Shown: positions 16,382 to 24,400 of the stretch, in pieces
Position numbering within the stretch: the stretch's first letter is position 1
Layout: every line of letters starts with the position of its first letter
Assembly (NCBI GenBank): GCA_023443225.1
Contig: JAEZVF010000043.1
Span: forward strand, 1 to 28,009
Reading direction: 5' to 3'
Length of the DNA stretch: 28,009 nucleotides
Origin: Bacillota bacterium
Lineage (GTDB): Bacteria > Bacillota > Clostridia > Lachnospirales > Lachnospiraceae
Made by a program: the position numbers and the translations under genes
The notes under the pieces: model-generated
Told to the model about the DNA's origin: nothing
Seen by the model: the letters and a program-made list of their open reading frames with translations, nothing else
Databases searched by the model: none

Positions 16382-17956
16382 ATGCTTAACACAGTTCCGA
16401 AAAAAAAGATTTCCAAACGGTTATTACGCTCCATCATAGTCAGCATGTTAGCACTTGTGCTCACGTTTTTAGAACCAACGTTATATTTAGTTTCTGCAGC
16501 AGAGACAACAACTGAAGCTGCAGTAGAAAAAGCAACACAAAGTGCAATGGAGTATTATCAATCCATTGAAAAGGCAAATGCAGATAGACAAATCGATAGT
16601 ATTGCAGGTTTTTATGGTGATTATATGGAAAACTACCAAAAGACCTCAAAAGGAATAGGGTCAGAGACGACACTAAAAATAACCCTTGAACCGGATATTT
16701 CTGCTCTTTTGGGAATGGAAGACTTCAAAAGTGTTGAAGCTTCTATTACTTCAATGCAAAATAGTAACAAATCAAAATCCAATGTGAAACTGTCTGCAAA
16801 TGATAAGAGTATTACTACATTAGACGTTTTAGTAGATATTAAGAATGATTTAGTTTATATGCTTGTACCGGAATTGAATAAAGCTTACCTAAAAATTTCG
16901 AATAAGAACGTTTCACCTGTTACAGGAAGTTATTCAATGATGACTTCAAGTCAAATGATGGAGCTGTTAAATAATAATCCACTTACTGAGGATTTATTAA
17001 ATAAATTATTGAAAAAATATTCTGAAATCTTGTTAACAGAAGTCAATGATGTTACTGTCTATGGAAAAGAACAGGTATATGCGAATGGCGTAGCAGCAGA
17101 TTATACGAAAGTTGTAGTTAAATTTGATAAGAAGACAGTAGTAACAACAACAGAAAAGGTTTTAAAAGCTGTAAAAGAAGATACTGATTTATTGAATCTG
17201 TGTGTAGCATTTAATATATGTACGAAAAAAGAATACGATTCAAGAATTAAAAAGGCATTAGAGGACAATGAAATTCAGAAAAAAGCATTAGAAACAGACA
17301 GCGCTATGAATAGTAATTTTGCAACTATGACATTGTATGTGGATGGAAATGGAATCATTGTTGGCCGCGAGTTTGCTTTTGATGCAGCATCTAAGATCCC
17401 ATCCTTTGGTTACAAAACTACAAAAAATGGCAATAATACAGGAGTAGAAGCTTGGTATAAGGATACAGACAAAGAAGAGTTGAAGTTTGTTGGTAAAGTA
17501 GCAACAGAAAACGATGCTAAAAGTGGAGAAGTTTCTTTCTTGTATACAGATACTGAAGGTAAAAAGACACAACCAATCAACCTTGTTTTAGACAATTTAA
17601 AAGTTATTACTGTAGGTACTGGCAGTGCTATCGATGGTAAATTTACTATTACCGGTGATATCATGAAGGATATCAGCATCGTTGCAGATTGTTCCGGCAG
17701 TGGGACACAGCAAGTAATGGATATGGATGTCTTACAAGCTGATAAACGTATTGTAAAAGTATATATGAAAACGCTTTTGTTAGATTATCAAGACTTTAAG
17801 CTTCCTTCAAAATCGGATGTAGTTTATGATATGAATACTGAGATGGAAAAATACTTGTCATCTTCAGATGTTAAAAAGTTTTTACAAGGTATTAATGAAA
17901 AAATAGATATCAAAGTTATCAATCTATATCTTGATCAAATGATAAGCTTATACTAA
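16382..17956 (+). CDS. Large secreted protein of unknown function
   Basis: Protein of 524 residues that I do not assign to a family. A long Sec signal peptide is clear: basic start KKKISKRLLR, hydrophobic stretch about 17-38, cleavage probably after VSA near residue 39. There is no lipobox and no LPXTG anchor, so the product should be released. The mature part begins with a threonine/alanine-rich helix, then alternates short charged strands (for example VDIKNDLVYMLVPELNKAYLKIS) in a pattern like lipid- or ligand-binding beta-sheet proteins such as LolA/LppX folds; this comparison is by feel only. Strong promoter and AAGGAGG suggest high expression. Neighbour to a surface peptidase but transcribed from its own promoter. 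Followed by a hairpin. Confidence 0.8.
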   Translation: MLNTVPKKKISKRLLRSIIVSMLALVLTFLEPTLYLVSAAETTTEAAVEKATQSAMEYYQSIEKANADRQIDSIAGFYGDYMENYQKTSKGIGSETTLKITLEPDISALLGMEDFKSVEASITSMQNSNKSKSNVKLSANDKSITTLDVLVDIKNDLVYMLVPELNKAYLKISNKNVSPVTGSYSMMTSSQMMELLNNNPLTEDLLNKLLKKYSEILLTEVNDVTVYGKEQVYANGVAADYTKVVVKFDKKTVVTTTEKVLKAVKEDTDLLNLCVAFNICTKKEYDSRIKKALEDNEIQKKALETDSAMNSNFATMTLYVDGNGIIVGREFAFDAASKIPSFGYKTTKNGNNTGVEAWYKDTDKEELKFVGKVATENDAKSGEVSFLYTDTEGKKTQPINLVLDNLKVITVGTGSAIDGKFTITGDIMKDISIVADCSGSGTQQVMDMDVLQADKRIVKVYMKTLLLDYQDFKLPSKSDVVYDMNTEMEKYLSSSDVKKFLQGINEKIDIKVINLYLDQMISLY

Positions 17957-18009
17957 TTATTATCATTGTATTAGAATTATCATAATGTGATAATAAAAAC
18001 AGAATAAAT

Positions 18010-18059
18010 AGGGACTTTTACTTTACAGAGGTATACTCCACTATAAAGCAAAAGTCCCT
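18010..18059. terminator. Long hairpin between convergent genes
   Basis: Bases 18010-18028 and 18041-18059 form a 19-bp stem with two mismatches (outer part AGGGACTTTT/AAAAGTCCCT). On the minus strand it is followed by ATTTATTCTGTTTTT, so it best terminates the ferredoxin transcript. On the plus strand the tail is weaker but it also closes the secreted-protein gene. Confidence 0.65.
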
Positions 18060-18063
18060 TGTG

Positions 18064-18252
18064 TTATTCGATTGTAATTACTGAAACAGGACAACATTCT
18101 TTTGCTTCTAAAGCAGTATCTTCTACGTCTTTGGGTATCTCATCAATGTATACCTCTGCCAGATCATCATCTGCCATCCGGAATACTTCGGGACAGGTTC
18201 CAACACATAATCCACAGGATATACAACCTTCTCTTTCTATAGATGCTTTCAT
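18064..18252 (-). CDS. 4Fe-4S ferredoxin (monocluster)
   Basis: Small electron carrier of 62 residues. The cluster ligands are Cys10, Cys13, Cys16 (GCISCGLCVGTCPE) and the distal CCP near residues 53-55; Cys20 before Pro is also present. Only one CxxCxxC unit occurs, and the acidic stretch ADDDLAEVYIDEIPKDVED is typical of monocluster [4Fe-4S] ferredoxins of Clostridia and Thermotoga. It has a GGGAG ribosome binding site. It stands alone with TATAAT on the minus strand at 18301-18306 as possible -10. Its redox partner is not indicated by the flanking genes. Confidence 0.92.
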   Translation of the reverse strand: MKASIEREGCISCGLCVGTCPEVFRMADDDLAEVYIDEIPKDVEDTALEAKECCPVSVITIE

Positions 18253-18411
18253 ATTACATTCTCCCTTCGTTAGTTTAATTTAATAATGTACTTATACTTA
18301 ATTATAACGTGTAGAAAATAATAGTATGTAGCCTAGGATACAATAAACTACTTACACTGTAAAGGTTAGCTAACGTATTAGGAATGAGTCTCAAAAATGG
18401 AATAATAATCC

Positions 18412-18440
18412 TTTACTTGGCTTGGAATGTGAATTATAAT
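18412..18440 (+). promoter_or_regulatory. Promoter of the ECF transporter operon
   Basis: TTTACT (18412-18417), 17-base spacer and perfect TATAAT (18435-18440), about 44 bases before the S-component start. Upstream are a 10-bp palindrome GTTAGCTAAC (18365-18374) and a 7-bp inverted repeat GTAAAGG/CCTTTAC (18359-18365, 18410-18416) overlapping the -35, either of which could be an operator. No known vitamin riboswitch was recognised. Confidence 0.55.
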
Positions 18441-18483
18441 GAAGGCGAGTACAAAACACTTAATGAGAAAAGGAGAGTTGAAC

Positions 18484-19086
18484 ATGAAAGGTAAATTATG
18501 GTCTTTAAAGTTTAATACGGTAACCTTGGTTCTAATACCGGCAGCAATCGGTATTAATTATTTAGGTAAGTTATTTGCAGGTATCTTAAAACTGCCACTA
18601 TGGTTAGATTCCATCGGTACCTGTCTGGCAGCAGTTCTGGCAGGTCCGATTGTTGGAGCTATTTGTGGTGCAGCTAATAATATTATTTATGGTTTGACCA
18701 TGGATCCCATTTCTATGGTGTATGCACTTACGAATGTTGGTATCGGTATCACGGTAGGTATTCTTTGTTATAAAGGTTTTATGAAAAATCTTCGAGGAGC
18801 CATCTTAACTGGAATTATTGTAGGAGTTGTCTCAGTTCTAATTTCGACTCCTCTCAATATTATATTCTGGGGTGGAACCACAGGAAATGTATGGGGAGAT
18901 GCTTTGTATGCATGGATAGTTTCACAAAATATACCACTATGGATTGCTTCCTTCTTTGACGAGCTAGTGGTGGATTTGCCAGACAAATTGGCGGTTGTTG
19001 TGCTTGTCTTTCTTATTCAAAAGAGTCTTCCAAAAAGTTTGCTATCCTTGTATCAGAACAGTGGTGAAATTGAAAGTTTGGACTAA
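18484..19086 (+). CDS. ECF transporter substrate-binding S component
   Basis: Hydrophobic protein of 200 residues with about six membrane helices, the usual size for the substrate-capture (S) component of an energy-coupling factor transporter. Segments such as LPLWLDSIGTCLAAVLAGPIVG and ANNIIYGLTMDPISMVYALTNVGIGITVGI are typical of a group of S proteins whose substrate is not established, and do not show the signatures I would expect for ThiT, RibU, BioY or FolT. An in-frame ATG at 18439 overlaps the promoter; AAAGGAGAG at 18469-18477 selects the ATG at 18484. First gene of a four-gene operon with its own dedicated T and A subunits, so it is a group I-type ECF system. Substrate unknown. Confidence 0.85.
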   Translation: MKGKLWSLKFNTVTLVLIPAAIGINYLGKLFAGILKLPLWLDSIGTCLAAVLAGPIVGAICGAANNIIYGLTMDPISMVYALTNVGIGITVGILCYKGFMKNLRGAILTGIIVGVVSVLISTPLNIIFWGGTTGNVWGDALYAWIVSQNIPLWIASFFDELVVDLPDKLAVVVLVFLIQKSLPKSLLSLYQNSGEIESLD

Positions 19087-19114
19087 TACATGAAATGTAA
19101 AGAGGTGTCAATAG

Positions 19115-19891
19115 TTGAAAAGTATCAGTTTATATGAGGACAAGGGGACGAAACTTAATCAGATGGCGCCAGAAACAAAGATTCTGTATATTATTGTGGC
19201 AATTTCAGTGCCTGCCCTATTAAGTAGCAGATGGGCAGGTATCGCCTTTATTACTCTAAGCGTTATTTTATTGATTTTCGGCAAAGTTTTAAAAAAGACA
19301 TTACCTATTTTAAGTGTTTCTGGCTTTGTATTATTAACTGTTCTAATTATTCAGGGCTTATTCCGTGCGGGTAATAGAACTCCTCTATTAACTTTGGGTT
19401 CAATTGTGTTTTATAAAGAAGGAGTGGAGTTTGCTGGCGGTATTCTAATAAATATAATAAATATATTAATGAGCTTCTGTGTTTTAATATTAACCACGAA
19501 GCCTTCGGATATGATTGAAAATTTTGTGAGAAAAGGTTTTTCACCGAGATTTGGTTATGTTTTTATCTCTATATTTCAAATTATTCCACAGATGACAGAG
19601 ACAATGAGTACTATTATGGATGCACAAAGAAGCAGGGGAATGGAAACCGAGGGGAATCTTTGGATCAGGATCAAAGCATTTATCCCTCTTATTTCTCCTG
19701 TCATTATGAGCTCCTTAATTAATACCAAGGAACGAGCATTAGCATTAGAAGTACGAGGGTTTAACTCGAAAAACAAGAAGACATTTCTAAATGACGAAAG
19801 AAAAACAGGCATGGATATTTATATACAGATTGCCTTATGCATCAGCATTCTTGTTGCCTTGGGATGGAGGGTTATGATATGGCTGAGATAG
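19115..19891 (+). CDS. ecfT: ECF transporter transmembrane T component
   Basis: Membrane coupling subunit of 258 residues that links the two ATPases with the S component. It has several helices in the N-terminal half and the two cytoplasmic coupling motifs of EcfT near the C-terminus, here SRG in AQRSRGMETEGN and VRG in LEVRGFNSK. The start is a TTG at 19115, placed correctly seven bases after AGAGGTG (19101-19107), and no ATG exists nearby upstream. The gene overlaps the next by 13 bases, showing tight coupling with the ATPase genes. Confidence 0.9.
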   Translation: MKSISLYEDKGTKLNQMAPETKILYIIVAISVPALLSSRWAGIAFITLSVILLIFGKVLKKTLPILSVSGFVLLTVLIIQGLFRAGNRTPLLTLGSIVFYKEGVEFAGGILINIINILMSFCVLILTTKPSDMIENFVRKGFSPRFGYVFISIFQIIPQMTETMSTIMDAQRSRGMETEGNLWIRIKAFIPLISPVIMSSLINTKERALALEVRGFNSKNKKTFLNDERKTGMDIYIQIALCISILVALGWRVMIWLR

Positions 19892-20745
19892 TAATTAAAC
19901 ATCTGAAATATCGATATCCTGGAAGCTCAAAATTGGCGCTGAATGATATTTCACTTACGATAAAAGCAGGAGAGTTCCTTGGTATTATTGGTAAAAATGA
20001 ATCTGGAAAAAGTAGTTTTTGTCAGGCAATTGCAGGGTTGATACCCAAATTTTATAAAGGTGCATATGGCGGCAGCATATATATTAATGATATCGAAGTG
20101 AAAAATGCAGATATTGATGAACTGTGTCATACAGTAGGTATAGTCTTTCAGAATCCATTTAACCAGGTGACTGGATCCAAAATGACAGTGTATGAAGAAA
20201 TTTCATTTGGGTTGGAAAATATGGGGATAGTCAAGGAGGAGATGAGAAAACGTATTGACGAAGCAATGGATCTTCTGGATATCAGCAGATACCGTGACCG
20301 TTATCCTTTTGACTTATCCGGAGGGCAGATGCAAAGAATGGCAATTGCCAGTATTATTGCCATGAAGCCGGAGATTATTATTTTAGACGAACCTACTTCT
20401 CAATTAGATCCCCAGGGACGGGAAGAGGTATTTTTGGCAGTTCAAAAATTATGTAAACAGGGAATTACCATTATTATGGTAGAACATAACATGGAAAAAA
20501 TAGCGGAATATTGTGATCGGGTTGCATTATTAGAGGATGGGAAACTAATTGATATTGATACCCCGCAAGCTATCTTTTCTCGGGATGATTTACGAAATTT
20601 TGGGGTAGAAGCTCCTGTTTTTACTAGAATATTCCGAAAACTTAATCTGAAAGATGTGAATACTAAATGTTATCCAGTAACTTTGGAAGAATCTAAGATT
20701 CTGTTGAACTCGGATGAAGGAAGGAGTAGGTATGAGTTTGATTGA
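19879..20745 (+). CDS. ecfA: ECF transporter ATPase A
   Basis: First of two ABC ATPases of the transporter, 288 residues. Walker A GKNESGKSS, Q-loop VFQNPFNQ, signature LSGGQMQRMAIA, Walker B IIILDEPTSQLDPQG and the switch histidine in IIMVEHN are complete. An open frame begins at 19837 inside the T gene, but GGAGG at 19866-19870 and the family start MAEIVIKHLKYRYPG select the ATG at 19879, giving a 13-base overlap. The C-terminal extension of about 60 residues after the ATPase core is usual for EcfA proteins. It probably pairs with the next ATPase as a heterodimer. Confidence 0.93.
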   Translation: MAEIVIKHLKYRYPGSSKLALNDISLTIKAGEFLGIIGKNESGKSSFCQAIAGLIPKFYKGAYGGSIYINDIEVKNADIDELCHTVGIVFQNPFNQVTGSKMTVYEEISFGLENMGIVKEEMRKRIDEAMDLLDISRYRDRYPFDLSGGQMQRMAIASIIAMKPEIIILDEPTSQLDPQGREEVFLAVQKLCKQGITIIMVEHNMEKIAEYCDRVALLEDGKLIDIDTPQAIFSRDDLRNFGVEAPVFTRIFRKLNLKDVNTKCYPVTLEESKILLNSDEGRSRYEFD

Positions 20746-21553
20746 AATTAAGGACCTGCATTTTTCCTATCAGAATGGGGAAGAGATATTAAAAGGGATA
20801 GACTTACAAATTGATGAACGTACAACTGCTATAATTGGACAAAATGGTGCCGGCAAGACTACATTTGTTAAGTTGCTAAAAGGACTTCTTAAACCTTCCA
20901 GGGGAGAAATCTTATTGAACGGGATGAATCTTAAGGAAATGACAGTAGCGCAGTTAGCAAGACAGATCGGAATGGTATTTCAAAACCCGAATGACCAAAT
21001 ATTTAAGAATGTAGTATTGGACGAAGTTATGTTTGGTCCACTACAAATCGGTATGAAAAAAGAGCTGGCACATAAGCAGGCATTAAAGGCATTAGAAATG
21101 GTAGGGCTTGAAGGGTTTGAAGATACAAATCCTTATGACCTAGGACTTTCACGGAGAAAGCTGGTAGCCATTGCTTCTATCCTGGCCATGGATACCGAGA
21201 TCATTATTCTCGATGAACCTACGATAGCTCAGGACTATGCAGGAAAAGAACGAATAAAGGATATCATTCTTAAATTGCGCAAGGATGGTAAAACCGTAAT
21301 AACTATATTACATGATATGAATTTCGTTGCGGATGTCTTTGAAAGAGCCATTGTTTTTGCAATGGGCAATGTGATATTGGATGATTCAGTAAAAAAGGTT
21401 TTCACTCAAAAGGAAGTTTTAGAAAAAGCATATTTAGAACAACCGGACGTTATGAAACTTTGTCATGAACTTGGATTCAAAGAGAGTTATATAAATATTG
21501 ATGAATTTGTTAAGATGAGCCAAGGAAAGAACAATATCTGTCGTAACGAGTAA
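20732..21553 (+). CDS. ecfA: ECF transporter ATPase A' with degenerate signature
   Basis: Second ABC ATPase, 273 residues. Walker A GQNGAGKTT, Q-loop VFQNPNDQ and Walker B IIILDEPTIAQD are normal and the switch histidine is in TILHDM. The signature motif reads LGLSRRKLVAIAS in place of LSGGQ, so the ATP site formed by this motif may be weak; this type of divergence recurs in A' subunits of some ECF systems. An upstream in-frame ATG at 20714 exists, but AAGGAGTAGG favours 20732, overlapping the previous gene by 14 bases. It is the last gene of the operon, and no clear terminator follows. Confidence 0.92.
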   Translation: MSLIEIKDLHFSYQNGEEILKGIDLQIDERTTAIIGQNGAGKTTFVKLLKGLLKPSRGEILLNGMNLKEMTVAQLARQIGMVFQNPNDQIFKNVVLDEVMFGPLQIGMKKELAHKQALKALEMVGLEGFEDTNPYDLGLSRRKLVAIASILAMDTEIIILDEPTIAQDYAGKERIKDIILKLRKDGKTVITILHDMNFVADVFERAIVFAMGNVILDDSVKKVFTQKEVLEKAYLEQPDVMKLCHELGFKESYINIDEFVKMSQGKNNICRNE

Positions 21554-21604
21554 GATGATTTCCTAAATTATAAATTTTATATATAATCAGTTGTAATGAT
21601 CAAA

Positions 21605-21613
21605 CATATATTA
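21605..21613 (+). promoter_or_regulatory. CATATATTA element before the Csp-like protease gene
   Basis: CATATATTA fits the CATANNNTA -10 form of sporulation mother-cell promoters and lies 29 bases before the protease start. The 11-base string CATATATTATA is identical to that before the LysM-GH18 gene. The -35 side is not convincing, so evidence is weak. Confidence 0.3.
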
Positions 21614-21641
21614 TAACAAGTACTAAATAAGTGGAGAATGT

Positions 21642-23345
21642 ATGGATCAAACTTGTACTGATATGATATATAGTGAAGAATATTTTAATTTATTGGTTGA
21701 AATAAACAGGTATACAGATCTAAGCCAACTATTCCCAAATTCCTGCACAATAGAAGCTTCTACCACTCATACAGTTGTTTACACACCGGTTAGTACACTT
21801 CCGCCAAATATTCTTCAATCCTATGGATACGGAGCGATACCCAACTGTTATGCCTTGTTAGATAATGCAAGTTTAGAAGCCTCAGGAGTGACACGGATTC
21901 AGAATATACCGGCCTTAAATTTACGAGGACAGGGTGTTCTAATTGGTATAATCGACACTGGAATCGATTATATTAACAATGCTTTTCGTTATGAAGATGG
22001 TACTACAAAAATTATATCCATATGGGATCAGACAATACGAAGCGAAAATGCTATGCCAAAAGACCTGTATTATGGAACGGAATATACACAGGAACAAATC
22101 AATCAAGCTTTACAGAATGAAGATCCCTTATCCATAGTTCCGACAGTGGATGAAAACGGTCATGGAACCATATTGTCCGGAATTATTGTAGGTTCGAGAA
22201 ATCAGGAAAATAATTTTTCCGGAGTAGTACCAGATGCTAATTTGGTAGTAGTAAAATTAAAACCCGCAAAAACGAATATCAAAGACTTTTTTGCTATTCC
22301 ACCGGATTCTGTATGTTACCAAGAAGATGATATTATGCTAGCCATAAGGTATTTAGGTATTGTTTCTCAAATTCAGGAAAGACCAATGTCCATATGTATC
22401 GGACTCGGTACCTCACAAGGTGGACACGACGGGCGTAATCCATTGAGTACCTTCGTGAATCGGGCCGCTGATTATCCAGGTAATGCGTTTGCTATTGCAG
22501 CAGGTAACGAGGGTAGAAGAAGACTTCATTATTTCGGAACCATAGATCCAAGAGTAAGAGATGAGACCTTAGAGTTAAATGTTGGTGAAGGGGAATATGG
22601 ATTTTCCATGGAATTATGGGGGAATACCCCAAGTTCCTTTTCCTTTGATCTGACATCACCTAGCGGGGAATATATACCACGAATACCCGCGAGACTTGGC
22701 GCAAGTGGTGAAATCCGGTTTATTTTTGAACCGACCGTAATATCTTATGACTATCAACTGATTGAAGCCGAAACAGGGGATGAACTTATTCTTTTCAGAT
22801 TCCGAAATCCCAGTCCTGGAATCTGGCGCTTTCGAATATATGCTGCAGGAACACAGGTAAGTTATTTTCATATGTGGTTACCGATACATGATTTTTTACG
22901 AGGTAATACATTTTTTACTGTATCAGATCCAGATACCACCATTACAACACCCGGAAATACCCAGGTACCAATGGTAGTAACGGCATATGATACTTCGAAC
23001 CAAAGTTTATATTTAGAAGCCAGCAGAGGCTATACAAGAAACAATATGATAGTACCTACCTTTGCAGCACCAGGAGTGAATGTAATTGCTCCTGGCTTAA
23101 ATAATGAATTTGTTACAGTAAGCGGTACCAGTGTAGCAGCAGCTCATGTAACAGGATTAGCAGCGATAATACTGGAATGGGGAGTAGTAAGGGGAAATAA
23201 TACCTTTATGGATAGTCAGAATATTAAGAATCTATTGATACGTGGGTCAAGAGAGATTCCCAATATAACATTTCCAAATAGAGAATGGGGCTATGGTATT
23301 GTTGACTTGTATAATACTTTTATTACTTTGCGAGGTACTTCTTAA
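21642..23345 (+). CDS. Csp-like subtilisin-family serine protease (S8)
   Basis: Subtilase of 567 residues with all three catalytic residues: Asp105 in GIIDTGIDY, His174 in ENGHGT and Ser497 in SGTSVAAAHVTG. The first about 90 residues look like a short prodomain ending in SYGYGAIPNCYALLD, and there is no signal peptide. Between His and Ser lies an insertion (about 310-430) with beta-sandwich character (FSFDLTSPSGEYIPRI, WRFRIYAAGTQVSYFHMWLP), as in the jelly-roll domain of the clostridial CspA/B/C proteases that process the cortex hydrolase SleC during spore germination. Lachnospiraceae often carry many such paralogues, not all germination-linked. GTGGAG precedes the ATG. Distinct from the ECF operon and probably from its own promoter. 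The family is firm, the biological target inferred. Confidence 0.92.
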   Translation: MDQTCTDMIYSEEYFNLLVEINRYTDLSQLFPNSCTIEASTTHTVVYTPVSTLPPNILQSYGYGAIPNCYALLDNASLEASGVTRIQNIPALNLRGQGVLIGIIDTGIDYINNAFRYEDGTTKIISIWDQTIRSENAMPKDLYYGTEYTQEQINQALQNEDPLSIVPTVDENGHGTILSGIIVGSRNQENNFSGVVPDANLVVVKLKPAKTNIKDFFAIPPDSVCYQEDDIMLAIRYLGIVSQIQERPMSICIGLGTSQGGHDGRNPLSTFVNRAADYPGNAFAIAAGNEGRRRLHYFGTIDPRVRDETLELNVGEGEYGFSMELWGNTPSSFSFDLTSPSGEYIPRIPARLGASGEIRFIFEPTVISYDYQLIEAETGDELILFRFRNPSPGIWRFRIYAAGTQVSYFHMWLPIHDFLRGNTFFTVSDPDTTITTPGNTQVPMVVTAYDTSNQSLYLEASRGYTRNNMIVPTFAAPGVNVIAPGLNNEFVTVSGTSVAAAHVTGLAAIILEWGVVRGNNTFMDSQNIKNLLIRGSREIPNITFPNREWGYGIVDLYNTFITLRGTS

Positions 23346-23358
23346 CAAACCGTAATGC

Positions 23359-23505
23359 ATGAAAAAAGATGGTATCGTTCGAAAAGGGAGCTTTAAAAGC
23401 AATCAATTGGAAGATGAAATAAAATATGGCTTATTGAGAGAAGAATGGGATAGAACATTGCCCAGAGCAAGTTTATATTATGTCTTGGTAAGGTACATAG
23501 AATGA
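23359..23505 (+). CDS. Uncharacterised 48-codon ORF, possible gene remnant
   Basis: A 48-codon frame from ATG 23359 to TGA 23503-23505. The peptide is helix-like and charged, with EDEIKYGLLREEWDRTLPR then ASLYYVLVRYIE, and its composition looks like real protein rather than noise. However, no Shine-Dalgarno precedes the ATG. It could be the C-terminal remnant of a larger lost gene, or a small protein translated from the upstream protease mRNA. It ends 26 bases before the oxidoreductase start. No family recognised. Confidence 0.35.
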   Translation: MKKDGIVRKGSFKSNQLEDEIKYGLLREEWDRTLPRASLYYVLVRYIE

Positions 23506-23531
23506 AATGGTGTATAAAGGATGATAAAACG

Positions 23532-24152
23532 ATGAATGTCTTAATGATTAATGGAAGTCCTCATAAGGACGGGTGTACGTATACAGCACTTTGCGAAGTG
23601 GCAAAACCTTTAAATGAACAGGGTATCGAAACTACTTTGTTTCACATTGGGAGCAAACCGATCCACGGTTGTATCGCCTGTGGTAAATGTAGCAAACTGG
23701 AACGCTGTGTATTTGAAGATGATAAAACGAATGAGTGTATAGAGCTTCTTAGAAAAGCAGACGGAGTAGTAATAGGTTCTCCAGTATATTATGCTGCGCC
23801 AAATGGAATGCTTTGTGCGATGCTTGACCGAGTGTTTTATGCGAAGGGCTCCGCCTATGCGTATAAACCTTCCGCTGCTATTGTTAGCTGCCGAAGAGGT
23901 GGATCAACTGCTGCATTTGACCGTTTGAATAAATATTTTACTATTTCAAATATGCCAATTGTGTCTTCGCAGTATTGGAACATGGTTCATGGGAATACAC
24001 CGGATGAAGTACGACAAGATCTGGAGGGAATGCAGATTATGCGAACTTTGGGTAAAAACATGGCTTGGCTGCTTCAATGTATAAACACTGCAAAAGGAAA
24101 AGTGCCATATCCAGAGAAAGAACCTCATGAAGTTACGAATTTTATCCGGTAA
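23532..24152 (+). CDS. Iron-sulfur flavoprotein-type NAD(P)H-dependent FMN reductase
   Basis: Flavodoxin-fold oxidoreductase of 206 residues that binds FMN and likely an iron-sulfur cluster. It starts with the phosphate-binding loop MNVLMINGSPHKDGCTYTAL, has a compact cysteine motif Cys47-x2-Cys50-x2-Cys53-x5-Cys59 as in iron-sulfur flavoproteins, and the second flavin loop VIGSPVYYAAPNGML with FAKGSAYAYKPSA downstream. An in-frame ATG at 23502 exists, but AAAGGA before the ATG at 23532 and the family start favour the shorter form. Donor and acceptor are unknown; in anaerobes such enzymes handle quinones, nitro compounds, oxygen or ferredoxin electrons. Transcription ends at a terminator 24252-24293. 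Confidence 0.88.
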   Translation: MNVLMINGSPHKDGCTYTALCEVAKPLNEQGIETTLFHIGSKPIHGCIACGKCSKLERCVFEDDKTNECIELLRKADGVVIGSPVYYAAPNGMLCAMLDRVFYAKGSAYAYKPSAAIVSCRRGGSTAAFDRLNKYFTISNMPIVSSQYWNMVHGNTPDEVRQDLEGMQIMRTLGKNMAWLLQCINTAKGKVPYPEKEPHEVTNFIR

Positions 24153-24251
24153 TGGCGAAATAAAATAGTATACGGAAACAAAGGCAGTATGTGATTCTTT
24201 CGGTGAAACTTTCCACAGAAAAAACAAAAAAAGATTGTAATAAAAATAAAG

Positions 24252-24305
24252 AAACGTGGCTGTTGCAAGAATTCATAAACTTCAACCACGTTTATATTAT
24301 AGTGT
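24252..24305 (+). terminator. Terminator after the flavoprotein gene
   Basis: AAACGTGG (24252-24259) pairs with CCACGTTT (24286-24293), extended by TTG/CAA and AAG/CTT inside. The tail ATATTATAG is followed by further T-rich DNA. The stem is good, the T-run modest. Confidence 0.6.
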
Positions 24306-24315
24306 ATTTTTATTA

Positions 24316-24344
24316 TTGGAAGTCCTATTAAAATGTGCTATAAT
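24316..24344 (+). promoter_or_regulatory. Promoter of the membrane Fe-S protein operon
   Basis: TTGGAA (24316-24321), 17-base spacer, TGC plus perfect TATAAT (24339-24344). An extended -10 promoter close to consensus, 57 bases before the start codon. Confidence 0.7.
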
Positions 24345-24400
24345 GGGTTACCGATATGACATTTGGCATAAACTACAATAAACTAGATTAAGGTGCTCTC

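Noticed and set aside
17288..17679. Two minus-strand ORFs opposite the secreted protein
   Set aside because: Both are phenylalanine/serine-rich shadows of a lysine-rich coding strand and have no start signals.
18059..18283. Plus-strand ORF opposite the ferredoxin
   Set aside because: The minus strand encodes a complete ferredoxin with all cluster cysteines and a good ribosome binding site.
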